Source: Taudactylus pleione (Eukaryota; Chordata; Amphibia; Anura; Myobatrachidae). Taken from it: a stretch of DNA of 64,000 nt. The position numbers and the translations under genes are program-made. Shown piece by piece: positions 31,714 to 42,330 of the stretch. The notes under the pieces are model-generated. The model searched no databases. It was not told the origin of the DNA and saw only the letters and a list, made by a program, of their open reading frames with translations. The DNA lies in NCBI GenBank assembly GCA_031769625.1, contig JAUIMM010000188.1:5248001-5312000 (forward strand). The letters are read 5' to 3'. Positions within the stretch are counted from its first letter, which is position 1. Each line of letters begins with the position of its first letter.

Positions 31714-32188
31714 TATGTCCACACTGGAGGAACTTGACTCAGAATGCAGTGAAGATTCTGCGGAAAGAGAGGTGAAGATGACATCAGAGTGCGCAGACAG
31801 CAAAGTGATACCTAACAAGCGACATCCTACAGCGAAGACGATCTACCTCTATCTCTACTACACTAAACAACAAGGCATGCACAGGTGTTACAGATTCATA
31901 AGCCCGGATCACCGGATTTCATATTGCAGTGATTGTAGTGATAAGCTGGGGTAAACTGATTAGCTGTGAGACTGATTTTGTTGTTTTCATTTTCAAAGAT
32001 CTCATACTTAAGTCAACGAAAAAGTTTAACAAATAATACAAAAGTTCCTTCTCTATTCTCTATGACTTATTTTATCAAAATACCCAATTCAACAGTTTAT
32101 TATTTCAAGTACTAATAATTTTCTAAATTCATCCTTAAAATGTCAAAATTAGGCATGAAATATACCCGGGTCATAATGACCCGGGTTG

Positions 32189-32892
32189 GGTTTAGATTGC
32201 TGGCGGTCGGGATGCCGCTGGTCAGAATACTGACAGTGGCATCCCAACAGTCAGAATCCCGACACCCATAGGTAAGTATGCTAGCACTAACCCCTACCCT
32301 AACCCTCCCTCCCCAGTGTCTAAACCTAACCTCCCCCTCCCCCCTAGTGCCAAACCCCACACCCTAACCCTCCCCCTAGTGCCTAACCCTGCACCCTAAC
32401 CCCCTAGTGTCTAACCCCCCAGTGCCTAACCCCGCACCCTAACTCTCCCCCTAATGCCTAACCCCGCACCCTATCCCCCCCTAGTGCCTAACCCTATCCC
32501 TGCACCCTAATCCACCCCTAGTGCCTAACCCTAACCCCCCTAGTGCCTAACCCCGCACCCTAACCCTCCCCCTAGTGCCTAACCCACACCCTAACCCCCC
32601 TAGTGCCTAGCACCCTAAACCCTCTCCCTAGTGTCTAACCCCGCACTTTAACCTCCCCTAGTGCTTAACTCTAGCCCCGCACCCTAACCACTCCCAGTGC
32701 CTAACCCTAACCCTGCACCCTAACCCCCCTAATGCCTAACTCTAAACCCGCACCCTAACCCTAGCTTCCTATACTTATCTTCGGGTTGCCGGCAGTTGGG
32801 ACACTGGTGCCTGGATCCTGACGCTGTCGGGATTTCGGCACCGGTATTTAGACCATCGGCATCCCGCACACCGGGTTGCTGACTACATCCCT
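32189..32892. mobile_element. Longest MITE with telomere-like core
   Basis: Arms are GCTGGCGGTCGGGATGCCG on the left and GACGCTGTCGGGATTTCGG, ACCGTCGGCATCCCG-like words on the right. The core (32290-32765) is a degenerate tandem array of CCCTAACC, CCTAGTGCCTAACC and CGCACCCTAACC words. The flanks (GGGTTGGG and TAATGACCCACC) belong to the right end of the piggyBac-like element, so it inserted there later. Confidence 0.7.
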
Positions 32893-32935
32893 AATGACCC
32901 ACCTCAACTTACATGTAACAACTTTCCACCACAAT

Positions 32936-33399
32936 GACGCCAGAAGCTTCGGCCACACGAGTTGTTTGATTGGATATTTAGCATGTAAGTTCCATGTTCC
33001 AGTGGCTCCAGGCAGTTGGTTATTGCAGGTACAACACTAGTTCATGGCAGGACCCACAGGGGGTTGACTGCTCTAGCAGGAGTGGGCTGGTCGGCTGCCT
33101 CTGGTCATGTATTAAACAGAAATGTGCCTGACAGCCAAGAGGCTGGTAGAGGTTCCTGTGCGGCTGCTCTGATTGTCACAACTCACAGCCATTCCCTGTA
33201 GCACACTGCCCATTCACCAATAAGAGAAGTGAGAGGTCCTCAAACTCTGCTATACTGGATGACTGGAACTGTCCACCAATCAGAGGATGCTATCTCATGG
33301 CCAAAGTGCTGTAAAATTCACCTAAATGTGTGTGATATCTTTGATTGACTTGGGGGGAGACGTATCAAACGTTGCAGAGATAAAAAGTGGAGAGAGGTT
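32936..33399. other. No recognised feature
   Basis: Unique-looking sequence; nothing coding or mobile is recognised. Confidence 0.3.
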
Positions 33400-33535
33400 A
33401 AGGGGTCTATATACTAAGCCTTGTAGAGAGATAAAATGGATGGAGATAACTTTCTCTTTACAGGCTGTTTTTGAAAAATGACAAGAGCTGATTGGTTGGT
33501 ACTTTATCTCTCAAGGTTTGATACATCTCCCCCTA
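33400..33535. mobile_element. Degenerate GGGGTCTATATACTAAGCC MITE
   Basis: Left end GGGGTCTATATACTAAGCC; right side GAGCTGATTGGTTGGTACTT, then AAGGTTTGATACATCTCCCCC. One internal arm is deleted relative to the copy at 29495. Confidence 0.6.
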
Positions 33536-33679
33536 ACTCCGTTATTTGTAAGCTTGGAAACCCTTTAACTGTGAGCTTCTGTGTACAAAGAAAAGTTTAA
33601 AATCTTAGTACACAACAAATCAGAGCTGGAAGGGAAAGGAGACCAATGGGAAAGGACTTCAAAGCAACTTTTAGTTTCG

Positions 33680-34503
33680 CACCCCCGACAAAGTTCCGCC
33701 TGCCTGACTTTTCGCCTACATCGCGTCTTTTGGCCGCGGAAACTTATCGTGCACGTCCCCGCTATTCGACGTATTCAATTCCAAAAGACGCGAAAACGGC
33801 AACAAGCAGAAAGTGGTATCAGAATCGGGGAAATCAGCCTGAACCCCCCCAAAAATGCAGAAACATTGGGGATCAATGTAGTAGAGCCCGATTAGTCCTA
33901 ATAAAACTGTTTGGGGTACTTAAGTTGGTACAATTGCCTCTAATTCGCGTCTTTGCACAAGTGGTGAAGAATGGCATAAAGCAGTATTTTTTTGGAGAAA
34001 ATAAGTTGTCCTGGCAAATTTGGGGTACCTGAAAATGGGTGCTAGCATATTTTAGTGTCTCTAAAGTGAAGTTTTAATATAAATAAAAGCACCTGCAATC
34101 CCAAAAACACTCAGCCCCTTCTCAGAGAACCCCCAGTACCTTATTTTGCTAGTTTTAGAAATTGTCCCCCCACTTTGTGCTTTTTTGCCCCCAAAATGAA
34201 AGTACTTTTTTGGGGTGTTCTTAGTTTTTTTTTCTGGAATTTTTTGACGGTTGTCCTTTGGGGACTGTCCCAAGGATTCTGAGTGGGTTCCCCACCTTTG
34301 TACCCCAAAATACAAATGTTGATCTCCTTTTCTCCTGCTATTCAGAGGCGAATCTTTTTCACCTATTACATTGCATTGACTTTCCGCGTACGCAAAAAGT
34401 GGGTGGAATTGAATACGGAGATAAGTTTCCGACAGGCGAAGACGCAATCGGCGATAATTTTTCGCGGATCTCGGCTTTTCGCTTCTAATTGAATACGGCC
34501 CTT
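33680..34503 (+). mobile_element. MITE, AATTGAATACGG family, fuller copy
   Basis: Ends near AATTGAATACGGCCCTTA (34503). The inner arms CGAAGACGC-type and GGAATTGAATACGGAGATAA are mirrored around 33720-33785 (TTATCGTGCACGTCC, CGTATTCAATTCC). The segment 33840-33945 is shared in opposite orientation with 25006-25150. Non-coding; the left boundary is uncertain. Confidence 0.55.
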
Positions 34504-34846
34504 AAACCCAAATGATACAATTACTGTTATGAAGTACCTCTTTAATTGGCATTAGAATTTAATTGATGTCTAACAACATTCACATTTCTACAACAAAGTT
34601 CTAATCATGTTTACCATTCCTCTTCTCTGGAAACAATGATCACAACAGCAAAGAACATTGGAGTTGACAGAAACTCAAACAATTTTATTAGTTTTCACTT
34701 AGTGCTGTGTGATAAACATTGGGAGGTTTAGATTAGCGCTGTTACTTATATAACGTGACCTTCTTTGGTGTTAGTTGAGATTGGGGTTATTTGAAATGAT
34801 GACCTCAAGTTCAGCCCTATTGGGATCCTAACTCAAGACCATGTCT

Positions 34847-35075
34847 ATCCCCAATAGATTGTAAGCTCTTGCAACCTGGCCTCTCTCCCCTTTGTTTTCT
34901 TTACAAAATGATGTTAACTACATATTGTAATTTATATTCATGTACATTTTGGAAATGCCTGTATCAATTTGCACTTTTGCTGTGTTGCTTGTTCTATTCA
35001 CTTTGTATGGCTCAATGGGACCATTGTGGCAACTTGTAAATCAAAGCTAATAGTAATAATAATAATAATAATAAT
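34847..35075 (+). mobile_element. LINE 3' tail (L2/CR1-like)
   Basis: Starts TAGATTGTAAGCTCTTGCAA and ends in an (AAT)n run at about 35050-35075. This is the usual 3' end of L2/CR1-like copies; no coding part remains. Confidence 0.55.
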
Positions 35076-35190
35076 GATTAAAAAAAAATGTCTTTAACTC
35101 AGCACTTCACCTGGTCACAATCAGCCTTGGAACCTGTGCAAATTTTGTATGTCCTCACTCCTTACTGTAAAATCAAAAGTATGTTATACG

Positions 35191-35533
35191 CAGACTTGCC
35201 GACATTTAGCTCCCTCCTACCGGGAGGGAGCTGTCGGGCTTACAGGGCGTGACGCGGCCAAAGGGGGCGGGGCCCGACACATGACGCGGCATTGGGGTGG
35301 AGAATGGGGCATGACAGAGCGATCGCGTCATCGTGGCTCCGCCCCCTCTTCACAATGCCATGATTAATGGCATTGTGCAGCCGGGGGAGGAGCAACGATG
35401 ACGCGATTCAGCGTGAATCGTGTCACCAGCCCCCCTGCTGCCAGGGTTTTTACTTAAAAGCACGGGGGGGTGCGGACACATTGCCTGCCTTCCCGGGAGG
35501 TTCCCAACCAAATCGGGAGGGTAGGCAAGTATG
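35191..35533. mobile_element. hAT MITE with perfect 8-bp target duplication
   Basis: Ends CAGACTTGCC and GGCAAGTATG; a perfect 8-bp duplication GTTATACG flanks it at 35183-35190 and 35534-35541. The interior is GC-rich, with inverted CCTCCTACCGGGAGGGAG and GGCATTGTG/CACAATGCC arms. No transposase. Confidence 0.85.
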
Positions 35534-35541
35534 GTTATACG

Positions 35542-37493
35542 TAAATAAAGAGTTGTACTTTAGTATTTCACAATAGGAGGTTCATCATTCATTATGCTTT
35601 CCCAATATATTGTGTAACAAAGTTCCAGAGGCCTATCTATAATGTATGCAAAGTATGTGTGGTGCACACGGGCCCCTGGACTCCAGTGGGCCCAGTCCGC
35701 TCATCCTGCACCCATTGTGGGTGACTTAGTAGAAGTCTCCGAGAAAATGGAGCCAGAGCCATTCCCCCAGAGATATGTGCATCCGGCGATTCATGGGGTG
35801 GAGGGGGGAGGTCTTCTTGGGGACTGCGTCCTCCCCCCTCTCATAAGATGCCCTGCACAGTTCCTATATTCAAAGCTCAAAATTCAGACCACTTTGGCCA
35901 GGAAGAGGTGGATTTTATTACTGTACCATGAAGCTGAATTAATGGGACAATATACATAACATTTTGTGTTGTTGTTGGGAGGATTCTCGGTCTAATTTCT
36001 GATTTTTCTTTTTATGTTTTTTACCTTTCAAATTGTACAGCCTAAATTTCCGTGTTTGTGTTCAAATTCGAATTTGCACATGGATAGAAAATACATTTAA
36101 AGTACTGTACAATGTAACCTTTTCAGCTCGAACATGTTCAATCCCATTCAAAGCTGTTCTGCTTGCTAAGTACCTAGAATATAGATACATTTTATTAGTC
36201 TACCTCATGTTTGAGAAATGATTGCAAACCTTGCAACATTAGAACTGGTTCAACAAAAGTACTTTGAAATGCAAAAATTAAATATGGGGCCCACTGAGGA
36301 TTTTGGAGTGGTATTAATGGAGAAGACCAATATAATTAATGAAGTCAGCGCCAGATTAAGAGCACAGGGGCGAATATCTCCCCCCCCCCAGTGGATCGTC
36401 CCCTTCCCCCCAGCCAGAACTGTTGTTCAGCCCAGCTCTAACACTTCTGTCTGGGGACAATTCTGCCCATCTCCAGCCTCAACTGCCAGCAGCAGTCTGC
36501 TGGCTACAACTGACCAATCTTAGCTACCAAGTCTGTTTGATCCCAGTCTAATTAGGTCACACACGTAGTACAGAAGTAGTCAGCTCCTGACTGCACTTTA
36601 CAATGGTGAATCCCCGTCAGACATCGTTGCTCTTGTTTTCGTGCCTTGCAAAATACCTGGCCACTCGCCTAGTGTCGTCACTGACATCAGTGGCCAGCAT
36701 TAGGCACAACGATGGAAAAGATATAAATCAGTGTGACAGATAATGATCAGGCGGTAGCAGAGCCACAATGACTGTGGATATATGGAATCATGCACTGACC
36801 GTAAACCAACCAAAAGATGCACAAAGACGCAACCTGTTGGTGGAAAGAGAGTGAAGCAGCAGAGAGTTGGAGCTCCAGGCCTGGGCTTCAGTTGCCATGT
36901 GGCCGAACCTTGGTATCTTCCCGTTGTCATCTTCTGTAGCCTATCCAGCAGGCTGTATGATTGCACTGCTATTCAGCAGAAGATTGTCATGAGCATATTT
37001 ATCTTGTAGGAGGCAGCTGGAGAGGTCATCATGGGTCTTTGCGTTGTCCTAAGGACAAGACTCACAAAAACTTTACTGTTGTTTCGTCTGCAGTTGAGCA
37101 CGCCATGTGAGGACGCTAACACCCCCCTTACCGGTCTCACAATACTGGCGGGACTGGACCCTGGAGTGTCTAGATCTGCGTGGACAGCCAAGTCTTCGAT
37201 CCAGGTAACAAGGATCATACTGAAGAGTACCGTTCTATTTGCTGTACATGGAGGGCAGGTTTAGGATGTGTCTGTCCAAAGTGGACAACACCTTTGATAA
37301 CAAGAGGTGGAACATTAAATTAAATTACCAACCTTTATACTCTGTTACTCAACAGCTGGGGAGGACTGGCAGAGAGAAAGGGATTTACGCGTATTTTTGC
37401 ACAGTATTATGGATGGATTACTACCAATAGAATTGCAAGACCTTTCCTCCTCTCAGACTCAACCTGCCTTCAAGAAGTCGAGAAACTCATGAA
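35542..37493. other. No recognised gene
   Basis: Mixed unique sequence with a C-run at 36380-36390. The frame starting at 36218 (IANLATLELVQQKYFEMQ) looks protein-like for about 45 residues but has no family I recognise and runs into GC-rich non-coding sequence; I do not call it. Confidence 0.35.
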
Positions 37494-37696
37494 GGCCCTT
37501 ATTTACCAACGAGTTTATCATTCACGAGTAATAAAACTCATTGCGTATGATGAATGGTGCTCCAGCCAATCAGCTCCCAACTGTCATCCGTTTGAAAAAT
37601 GACAGTTGGGAGCTGATTGGCTGGAAAACCATTTATCATACGCGATGAGTTTTATAATTATTTGTGAAAGATAAAACTCATTAATAAATAAGGCCC
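37494..37696. mobile_element. MITE with GGCCCTTATTTA termini
   Basis: Left GGCCCTTATTTACCAACG and right TTAATAAATAAGGCCC. Paired arms are GCCAATCAGCTCCCAACTGTC and GACAGTTGGGAGCTGATTGG, shared in design with the TTTACTAAGC family. 203 bp. Confidence 0.75.
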
Positions 37697-38617
37697 AGAC
37701 AGTCTCAGTGATTTGGGCAGGTCAACCACTAGGACCGTCCAGCTTAGAAGAGGACAGTTAATGGAAACGATGGGTGAGAGTCAGACCAAATGAGTTAAAC
37801 AGTTGCATACTTTGTTTGCAGGTCTAAGATGGATGCATGCATCAAAACAAAATGGTGGCTCGATATATCAACTGAAGATTTTCTAGTGTATCAGATAAAC
37901 TTTCATTAAAGTAAGACCAAGACTCCCATATATTATAACTAAGGTGTGTCTATCGGATAAAACAGGAAGATAAAGTCCACTACACAGGTTTTTCTATGTT
38001 AATTGAAGCCCTTACAGGTGATTTTGGATGGCCTCAGGGCATCACCACTTAATACACATAGTTGCTTTTCACATCACCTTTTATGTTTGTTTATTATTCA
38101 TGTATTTTTTCACATATATTTTAACCTCTCATCCACACTTAATGATTACTCACACACAGCTATACTTTACACTGCACTGTCACTCTTTTTCCATTTTCGT
38201 GTGATGCCCTGGGGGGGTCCTGGGCTGGACGTTTTTTGGGTGCACTGCACCCCGGACGTGAACCCCTTAGTGTTAGGGACTGCTGGTAACAGAGAAGCCG
38301 TGACGTGGCCCAGCAGCCTCCCATGTATTTGCAAATGCATGCAACTAATATCTCTGAATTTCTATGACCATATAGTCTTCATATATTGTTGCAGGTATTA
38401 TTCAGTGTGCTGAGGTACAATAGGGGGTTAAATCCCCCTCCTTTTTCTACTTAGTATGACCCCTCCCTTTCATGCACCTGATTAGTACTGCTAGATTGAT
38501 TGAGCAGCTGCCATTTTTGTTTGTCAGAATGACAAAGTGCCTGCGGAACACTTCGCACAGCCAACGCCCACCACCAGACACCAGCCCCTCCGCCGGAAGG
38601 ACCACGCTATAGTGCCC
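37697..38617. other. Possible 3' LTR of the Ty3 element plus flank
   Basis: On the minus strand a polypurine tract AAGGAGGGGG (38680-38671) is followed by TACTGTCA, and an LTR could begin with TGTCA at 38667 and run down to around 38200. I could not match this by eye to sequence upstream of gag, so a paired LTR is not shown. No gene is seen. Confidence 0.35.
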
Positions 38618-38659
38618 TCACAGGTAATACCCGTCGTCCCCTATGCCAAGAAACCCTGG

Positions 38660-38825
38660 TGGTGACAGTACCCCCTCCTTACGGGTGGCCTCAGGACACT
38701 TACCAGGCTTCTCTGGATGGGCAAAGTGAAACTTCCTGATGAGTGTAGGAGCACAAATTTTGGGCATTAGTCCAGCAGCGTTCTTCTGGCCATAGCCTCT
38801 CCAATCCAGAAGATATTGCAACTGA
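38660..38825 (-). pseudogene. Chromodomain end of the Ty3 integrase
   Basis: The minus strand reads QYLLDWRGYGQKNAAG and then LIRKFHFAHPEKPG. This matches the chromodomain of vertebrate chromovirus integrases (YLVDWKGYG... followed by the RRFHRAHPDKP tail), which targets integration to chromatin. It ends just before the polypurine tract. The reading frame upstream is broken. Confidence 0.8.
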
Positions 38826-39046
38826 CCCCTTCAGACACAGGAATCCAAGACTTGGGACACTTCAAACTCCACACCTCTCTCAGTTTGGACACGGGGAGGA
38901 ACTGGAAGGACTTTGAGGAACTTGTTGAGAATCAACGGCTTGAGTAGGGATATGTGGAAAGAATTAGGGATTCTTAAGTAGGAAGGAAGTTAGAGACAGT
39001 AGGAAACTGGATTAATTACTTCAGTAATGGAAAAGGGTCCAATGAA

Positions 39047-39471
39047 TCATGGGGCGAACTTCATTGATGGAACTCTGAGACACAAATTATGGGTGGATAG
39101 CCAAATTTGATCCCCGATTTGCATTTGAGGCACTTTCCATAGTTTCCTGTCTGCCTGAATTTTGTAACGTGAGGAGGTCTTTTCCAAATTTGTGCATACT
39201 TGGGCCCACATTGAGGCGAACTTCTGTACAGTGTCATCCACAGCCAGTATGTCAAAGACAGGCAGACTCCGGAATTCAGGGACTCGAGGGTGAAGACCGT
39301 ATACAATAAGAAATGGAGTTTGATTTTTGGAGGAATGATAAGAAGCGTTGTTTGCAAACTCCACCAGTAAGATCTTCTTAGGAACTCCAGTGTTTTCCGC
39401 ATGCCAGAGTGACCTGCGAACCGTGAAGAATGAGCCCATGTAAGTAGCTGCTTCCTTAACTCCGGGACCAC
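39047..39471 (-). pseudogene. Ty3 integrase with deleted catalytic core
   Basis: The H2C2 zinc-binding region begins at 39471 (LTWAHSSRFAGHSGMRKTLE, then FLRRSYWW). Within a few codons the sequence passes to the post-core segment EFANNASYHSSKNQTPF in another frame. In full-length integrases roughly 150 residues, including the DDE catalytic residues, lie between these points. The core is therefore missing by internal deletion at about 39360-39380. This copy could not integrate itself. Confidence 0.8.
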
Positions 39472-39498
39472 AAAAGTTATCCCAGAAGGAGGTTGTAG

Positions 39499-39681
39499 TT
39501 ATATTGCAGCAAATACTGTTGACTCTAACACTGGAGTACTACGTAGAATCTCAGAATTGTTGTCACAGGACAGGGATCTTGACAAGGCATCAGCCTTTTG
39601 GTTGAGAGCTCCTGAGCGGAAAGTCAAAGTAAATTGGAAACGAGCAAAAAATATTCCCCTTCGGGCTAAACGAGGACTCAC
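39499..39681 (-). pseudogene. Ty3 RNase H C-terminal segment
   Basis: The minus strand encodes [20 protein letters not shown] followed by RS, the end of the RNase H domain of Ty3 elements (the usual form is R-G-S-x-N-x-K-A-D-A-L-S-R). The preceding part of the domain is present in broken frames between 39681 and 39845. Confidence 0.75.
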
Positions 39682-39844
39682 GCACTAGTTATTTTTTAAG
39701 AAAAGAAGATTCCTATGATCCGTGAAGATGGTAAAGGGGAATTTAGCCCCTTCCAAAAGGTATCGCCATTCCTTTAATCCCAATTTAATGGTTAAAAGTT
39801 CTTGTTCTCCTATGGCCTAGTTTTTCACAGCTGGAGAGAATTTC

Positions 39845-40845
39845 TTAGAAAAAAAAAACACATGGATGGATTAAATTATCCTCAAATCGTTGGGAAAGAA
39901 CAACTCCCACTGCCTCTGAAGATGCATCCACTTCTAACAGGAAGGGTCTATCCAAGTCAGGTTGTCTTAAGACTGGGGCTGTTATGAAAGTCTGCTTCAA
40001 AAGTTGAAAGGCTGTTTCTGCCTCAGGAGGCCACAGAGCGGGGTTGACATTTTTGCGGGTCAAAGCTGTAATGGGAGCCATTAGAGATGAAAATCCCTTG
40101 ATGAAATGTCTATAATAGTTGGCGAATCTTAGAAGTCTCTGAACAGTCTTCAATGTCTGAGGTCGGGACCAATCCAGAATTGCCTGAACTTTTTTAGGAT
40201 CCATTTCTAGACTGGAACCGGAGATGATATAGCTAAGGAATGGTACACTAGGAACACTGAAGACACATTTTTCCAATTTACAGTAGAGATTGTTCTTTCT
40301 CAGATGAGACAGGACTTCTTTTACATGTTTGTGGTGTTCCTCTAGGGATGAAGAGAAAATCAAAATGTCTAGATAGACAACAATAGAAATGTATAACAGA
40401 TCTCTGAAAATTTCATTGACGAAACCTTGGAAAACAGTAGGTGAGTTGCACAACCCAAAGGGAATGACAAGATATACAAAGTGTCCATCTCTTGTATTGA
40501 AAGCGGTCTTCCACTCATCTCCTGTGCGAATACGGATAAAATTATAGGCCCCTCGTAAGTCTAACTTGGAGAATATAATAGATCTTTGACTCTATCAAAT
40601 AATTCTGTAATCAATGGAAGTGGATATCTGTTCTTAACTGTAATATCATTAAGGCCTCTGTAGTCTATACACAGTCTTAGCCCACCATCTTTTTTAGCAA
40701 CAAAAAAGAAACCTGCTCCAGCAGGAGAAGTGGACGGTCGTATGAATCCTTTCTCCAGATTCTCCTGGATATACTCCAACATGGCTTTGGACCCTGGCAG
40801 GCACAAAGGATAAGTATGACCACGAGGAGGGATCTTGTCAGGCAA
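39845..40845 (-). pseudogene. Ty3 reverse transcriptase, active-site residue lost
   Basis: Two minus-strand frames cover the domain. The first (40845-40561) has fingers and palm motifs: [31 protein letters not shown], and NRYPLPLI. The second (40453-39845) has the NSPTVFQ segment, the catalytic loop and the thumb and connection (NYYRHFIKGFS; LEVDASSEAVGVVLSQ). The catalytic loop reads VVYLD-ILIFS at about 40390-40365: one aspartate codon of the YLDD motif is missing in frame. A frameshift separates the two halves. Confidence 0.85.
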
Positions 40846-41219
40846 TAGATCGACTGGGCAGTCCCATTTTCTGTGAGGAGGTAAAACATTAACTTGTTTT
40901 TCAGAAAAGACATCAGCGAAGGTTTGATATTCTTTAGGAATTGCTGGAAGTACTAATGATGCTATTTTCCTCAGAGGTCGTACTTTGGGAAGACAAGATT
41001 CCTAACAACTTGTACTCCTTGAGAGAACCTGCATAGTGCACCAGTCAATCATGGGATTGTGCTGACGTAACCATGGTAATCTTAGAATAACTTCATGGGA
41101 AGCCTTGGGTATCACTAAGAACTTAAGATGCTCAGAATGGAGTGCTCCAATATGAACCAAGACTGGCTGAGTCTCCTTAGAGACAGCTCCATGTAACAGA
41201 GGTCGTCCATCTACAGAGA

Positions 41220-41417
41220 TCAGGGAGATAGAGTGATCAAGAGATTTACAAGGATTTGTACCTTGTCAACAAAACTGGAGGTCACAAAGTTTCCTGCTGC
41301 TCCAGAGTTTAACAGAGCAGTGAGAAAAACAGGTTTAGGCTTAAGATCTACGGCTAAGATCAAGACAGAATCTTTAGATTTTGGGGATGGACTTATTACT
41401 CCTAACTTGATGTCCAC
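41220..41417 (-). pseudogene. Ty3 aspartic protease with D-to-N change
   Basis: The minus strand reads VFLTALLNSGAAGNFVTSS. Retroelement proteases carry a D-[ST]-G catalytic triad here (LLDSGAAGNF in relatives); this copy has NSG, which would abolish activity. It lies between the zinc knuckle and the RT. Confidence 0.75.
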
Positions 41418-41425
41418 AGGATTAG

Positions 41426-42330
41426 TTAGGAATGTGCGTTTCTTGGCTTACGGAAACAGGAGACCACCAGGTGCCTCGAATCTCCACAATATAGACAGAG
41501 GTTTTTTAGAATTCTTCTCTGTCGTTCCTCTTTAGAGAGACGGGTATGATTCACCTGCATGAGCTCTTCATCTATAGAAGAAGGAGGTAGGCGGATAGGT
41601 GTGGGTAGTGGGGGTGGCTTGTAACGGTCAGTTCTATTCAATTTTATTGCAAAGAGAAATCATATCATTAAGATTGTTTGGAATCTCGCGGGTGACCAAA
41701 TAATCTTTTAATCAATCAGAAAGTCCATGCCAAAAAGCTGCGGTAAGGGTTTCTTCATTACATTTGAGCTCTGATGCCAAAATCTGAAACTGTACAACAT
41801 ACTGGCTGACAGAACAGGTTCCTTGTTTTAAAGTCATAATCCTGGATGAGGCCAAAACTGTTATTCCTGGCTCATCAAAAATCCTCCTGAATGATGCTAT
41901 AAATTCTGTATAATTGTCCAGAAGAGGGTCTGAACGCTCCCAGAGTGGAGAAGCCCAATCCAAAACTGAGCCGGCCATTAAGGACATGATATAGGCCTTT
42001 AGTTTTAGCAGAAGGAAAGTTATCTGGCTGCAAGGTAAAATGCACATCACACTGATTAAGAAATCTGCAACAACGTAACTTGAGGTGCAACCGAGGAGAT
42101 GTTCTGTAACCTGTATTGTCAGACGGCGGAGCAGGTGTAACCACTGTAACATTTGAAGTAGTTAGAGTAGTTTGCATGATATCTTGGTGTTTAACTATTT
42201 CTTGGAAGAACTGAGCCATTTGGTGTTGCATAGTTTCCAAGTTTTCCAAACGGGTTGCTATGTTCTGAATAAAATCCGTTCTGGACTCCTGTCCCATGGC
42301 CGAGTCCATTGGGCCAGTGCAAACTGTTAG
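41426..42330 (-). pseudogene. Ty3 Gag remnant (capsid and zinc knuckle)
   Basis: The start is near 42303 (MDSAMGQESRTDF) with a coiled-coil-like ATRLENLETMQHQMAQFF. The capsid region includes VSQYVVQFQILASELKCNEE and AFWHGLSD (about 41800-41720). The nucleocapsid knuckle is CLYCGDSRHLVVSC (CX2CX4HX4C) near 41485-41440. Frameshifts lie around 42000-42150 and 41700. Gag would form the particle that packages element RNA. The open frame upstream of 42330 is leader/LTR sequence, not Gag. Confidence 0.8.

Larger units (their letters stand above)
30797..32935 (+). mobile_element. piggyBac-like remnant carrying two nested MITEs
   Basis: The left end is TTAA followed by CCCGCCATC-ATTGAGGTTGGGTCATAATG. 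The right side holds CATAATGACCCGGGTTGGG, and after an insertion ATGACCCACCTCAACTTACATG, which mirrors the left end. TTAA plus CCC termini suggest piggyBac. Coding traces are MDPEEPERQRIL at 31088, then after a 592-bp MITE a short acidic frame and RHPTAKTIYL with a Cys-rich end (HRISYCSDCSDKLG) near 31900, reminiscent of the piggyBac C-terminal cysteine domain. The catalytic DDD domain is absent. The class call is tentative. Confidence 0.45.

Noticed and set aside
31224..31775. 183-codon plus-strand open frame
   Set aside because: It lies almost wholly inside a palindromic MITE bounded at 31122 and 31713.
36218..36523. Possible exon with LELVQQKYFEMQKLN
   Set aside because: Looks protein-like for ~45 residues but lacks splice-site support and any family resemblance, and then enters non-coding GC-rich sequence.
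38200..38667. 3' LTR paired with a 5' LTR at 42400-43142
   Set aside because: Both candidate segments begin TGTCA in element orientation, but no further match could be found by eye, so I do not claim an LTR pair.
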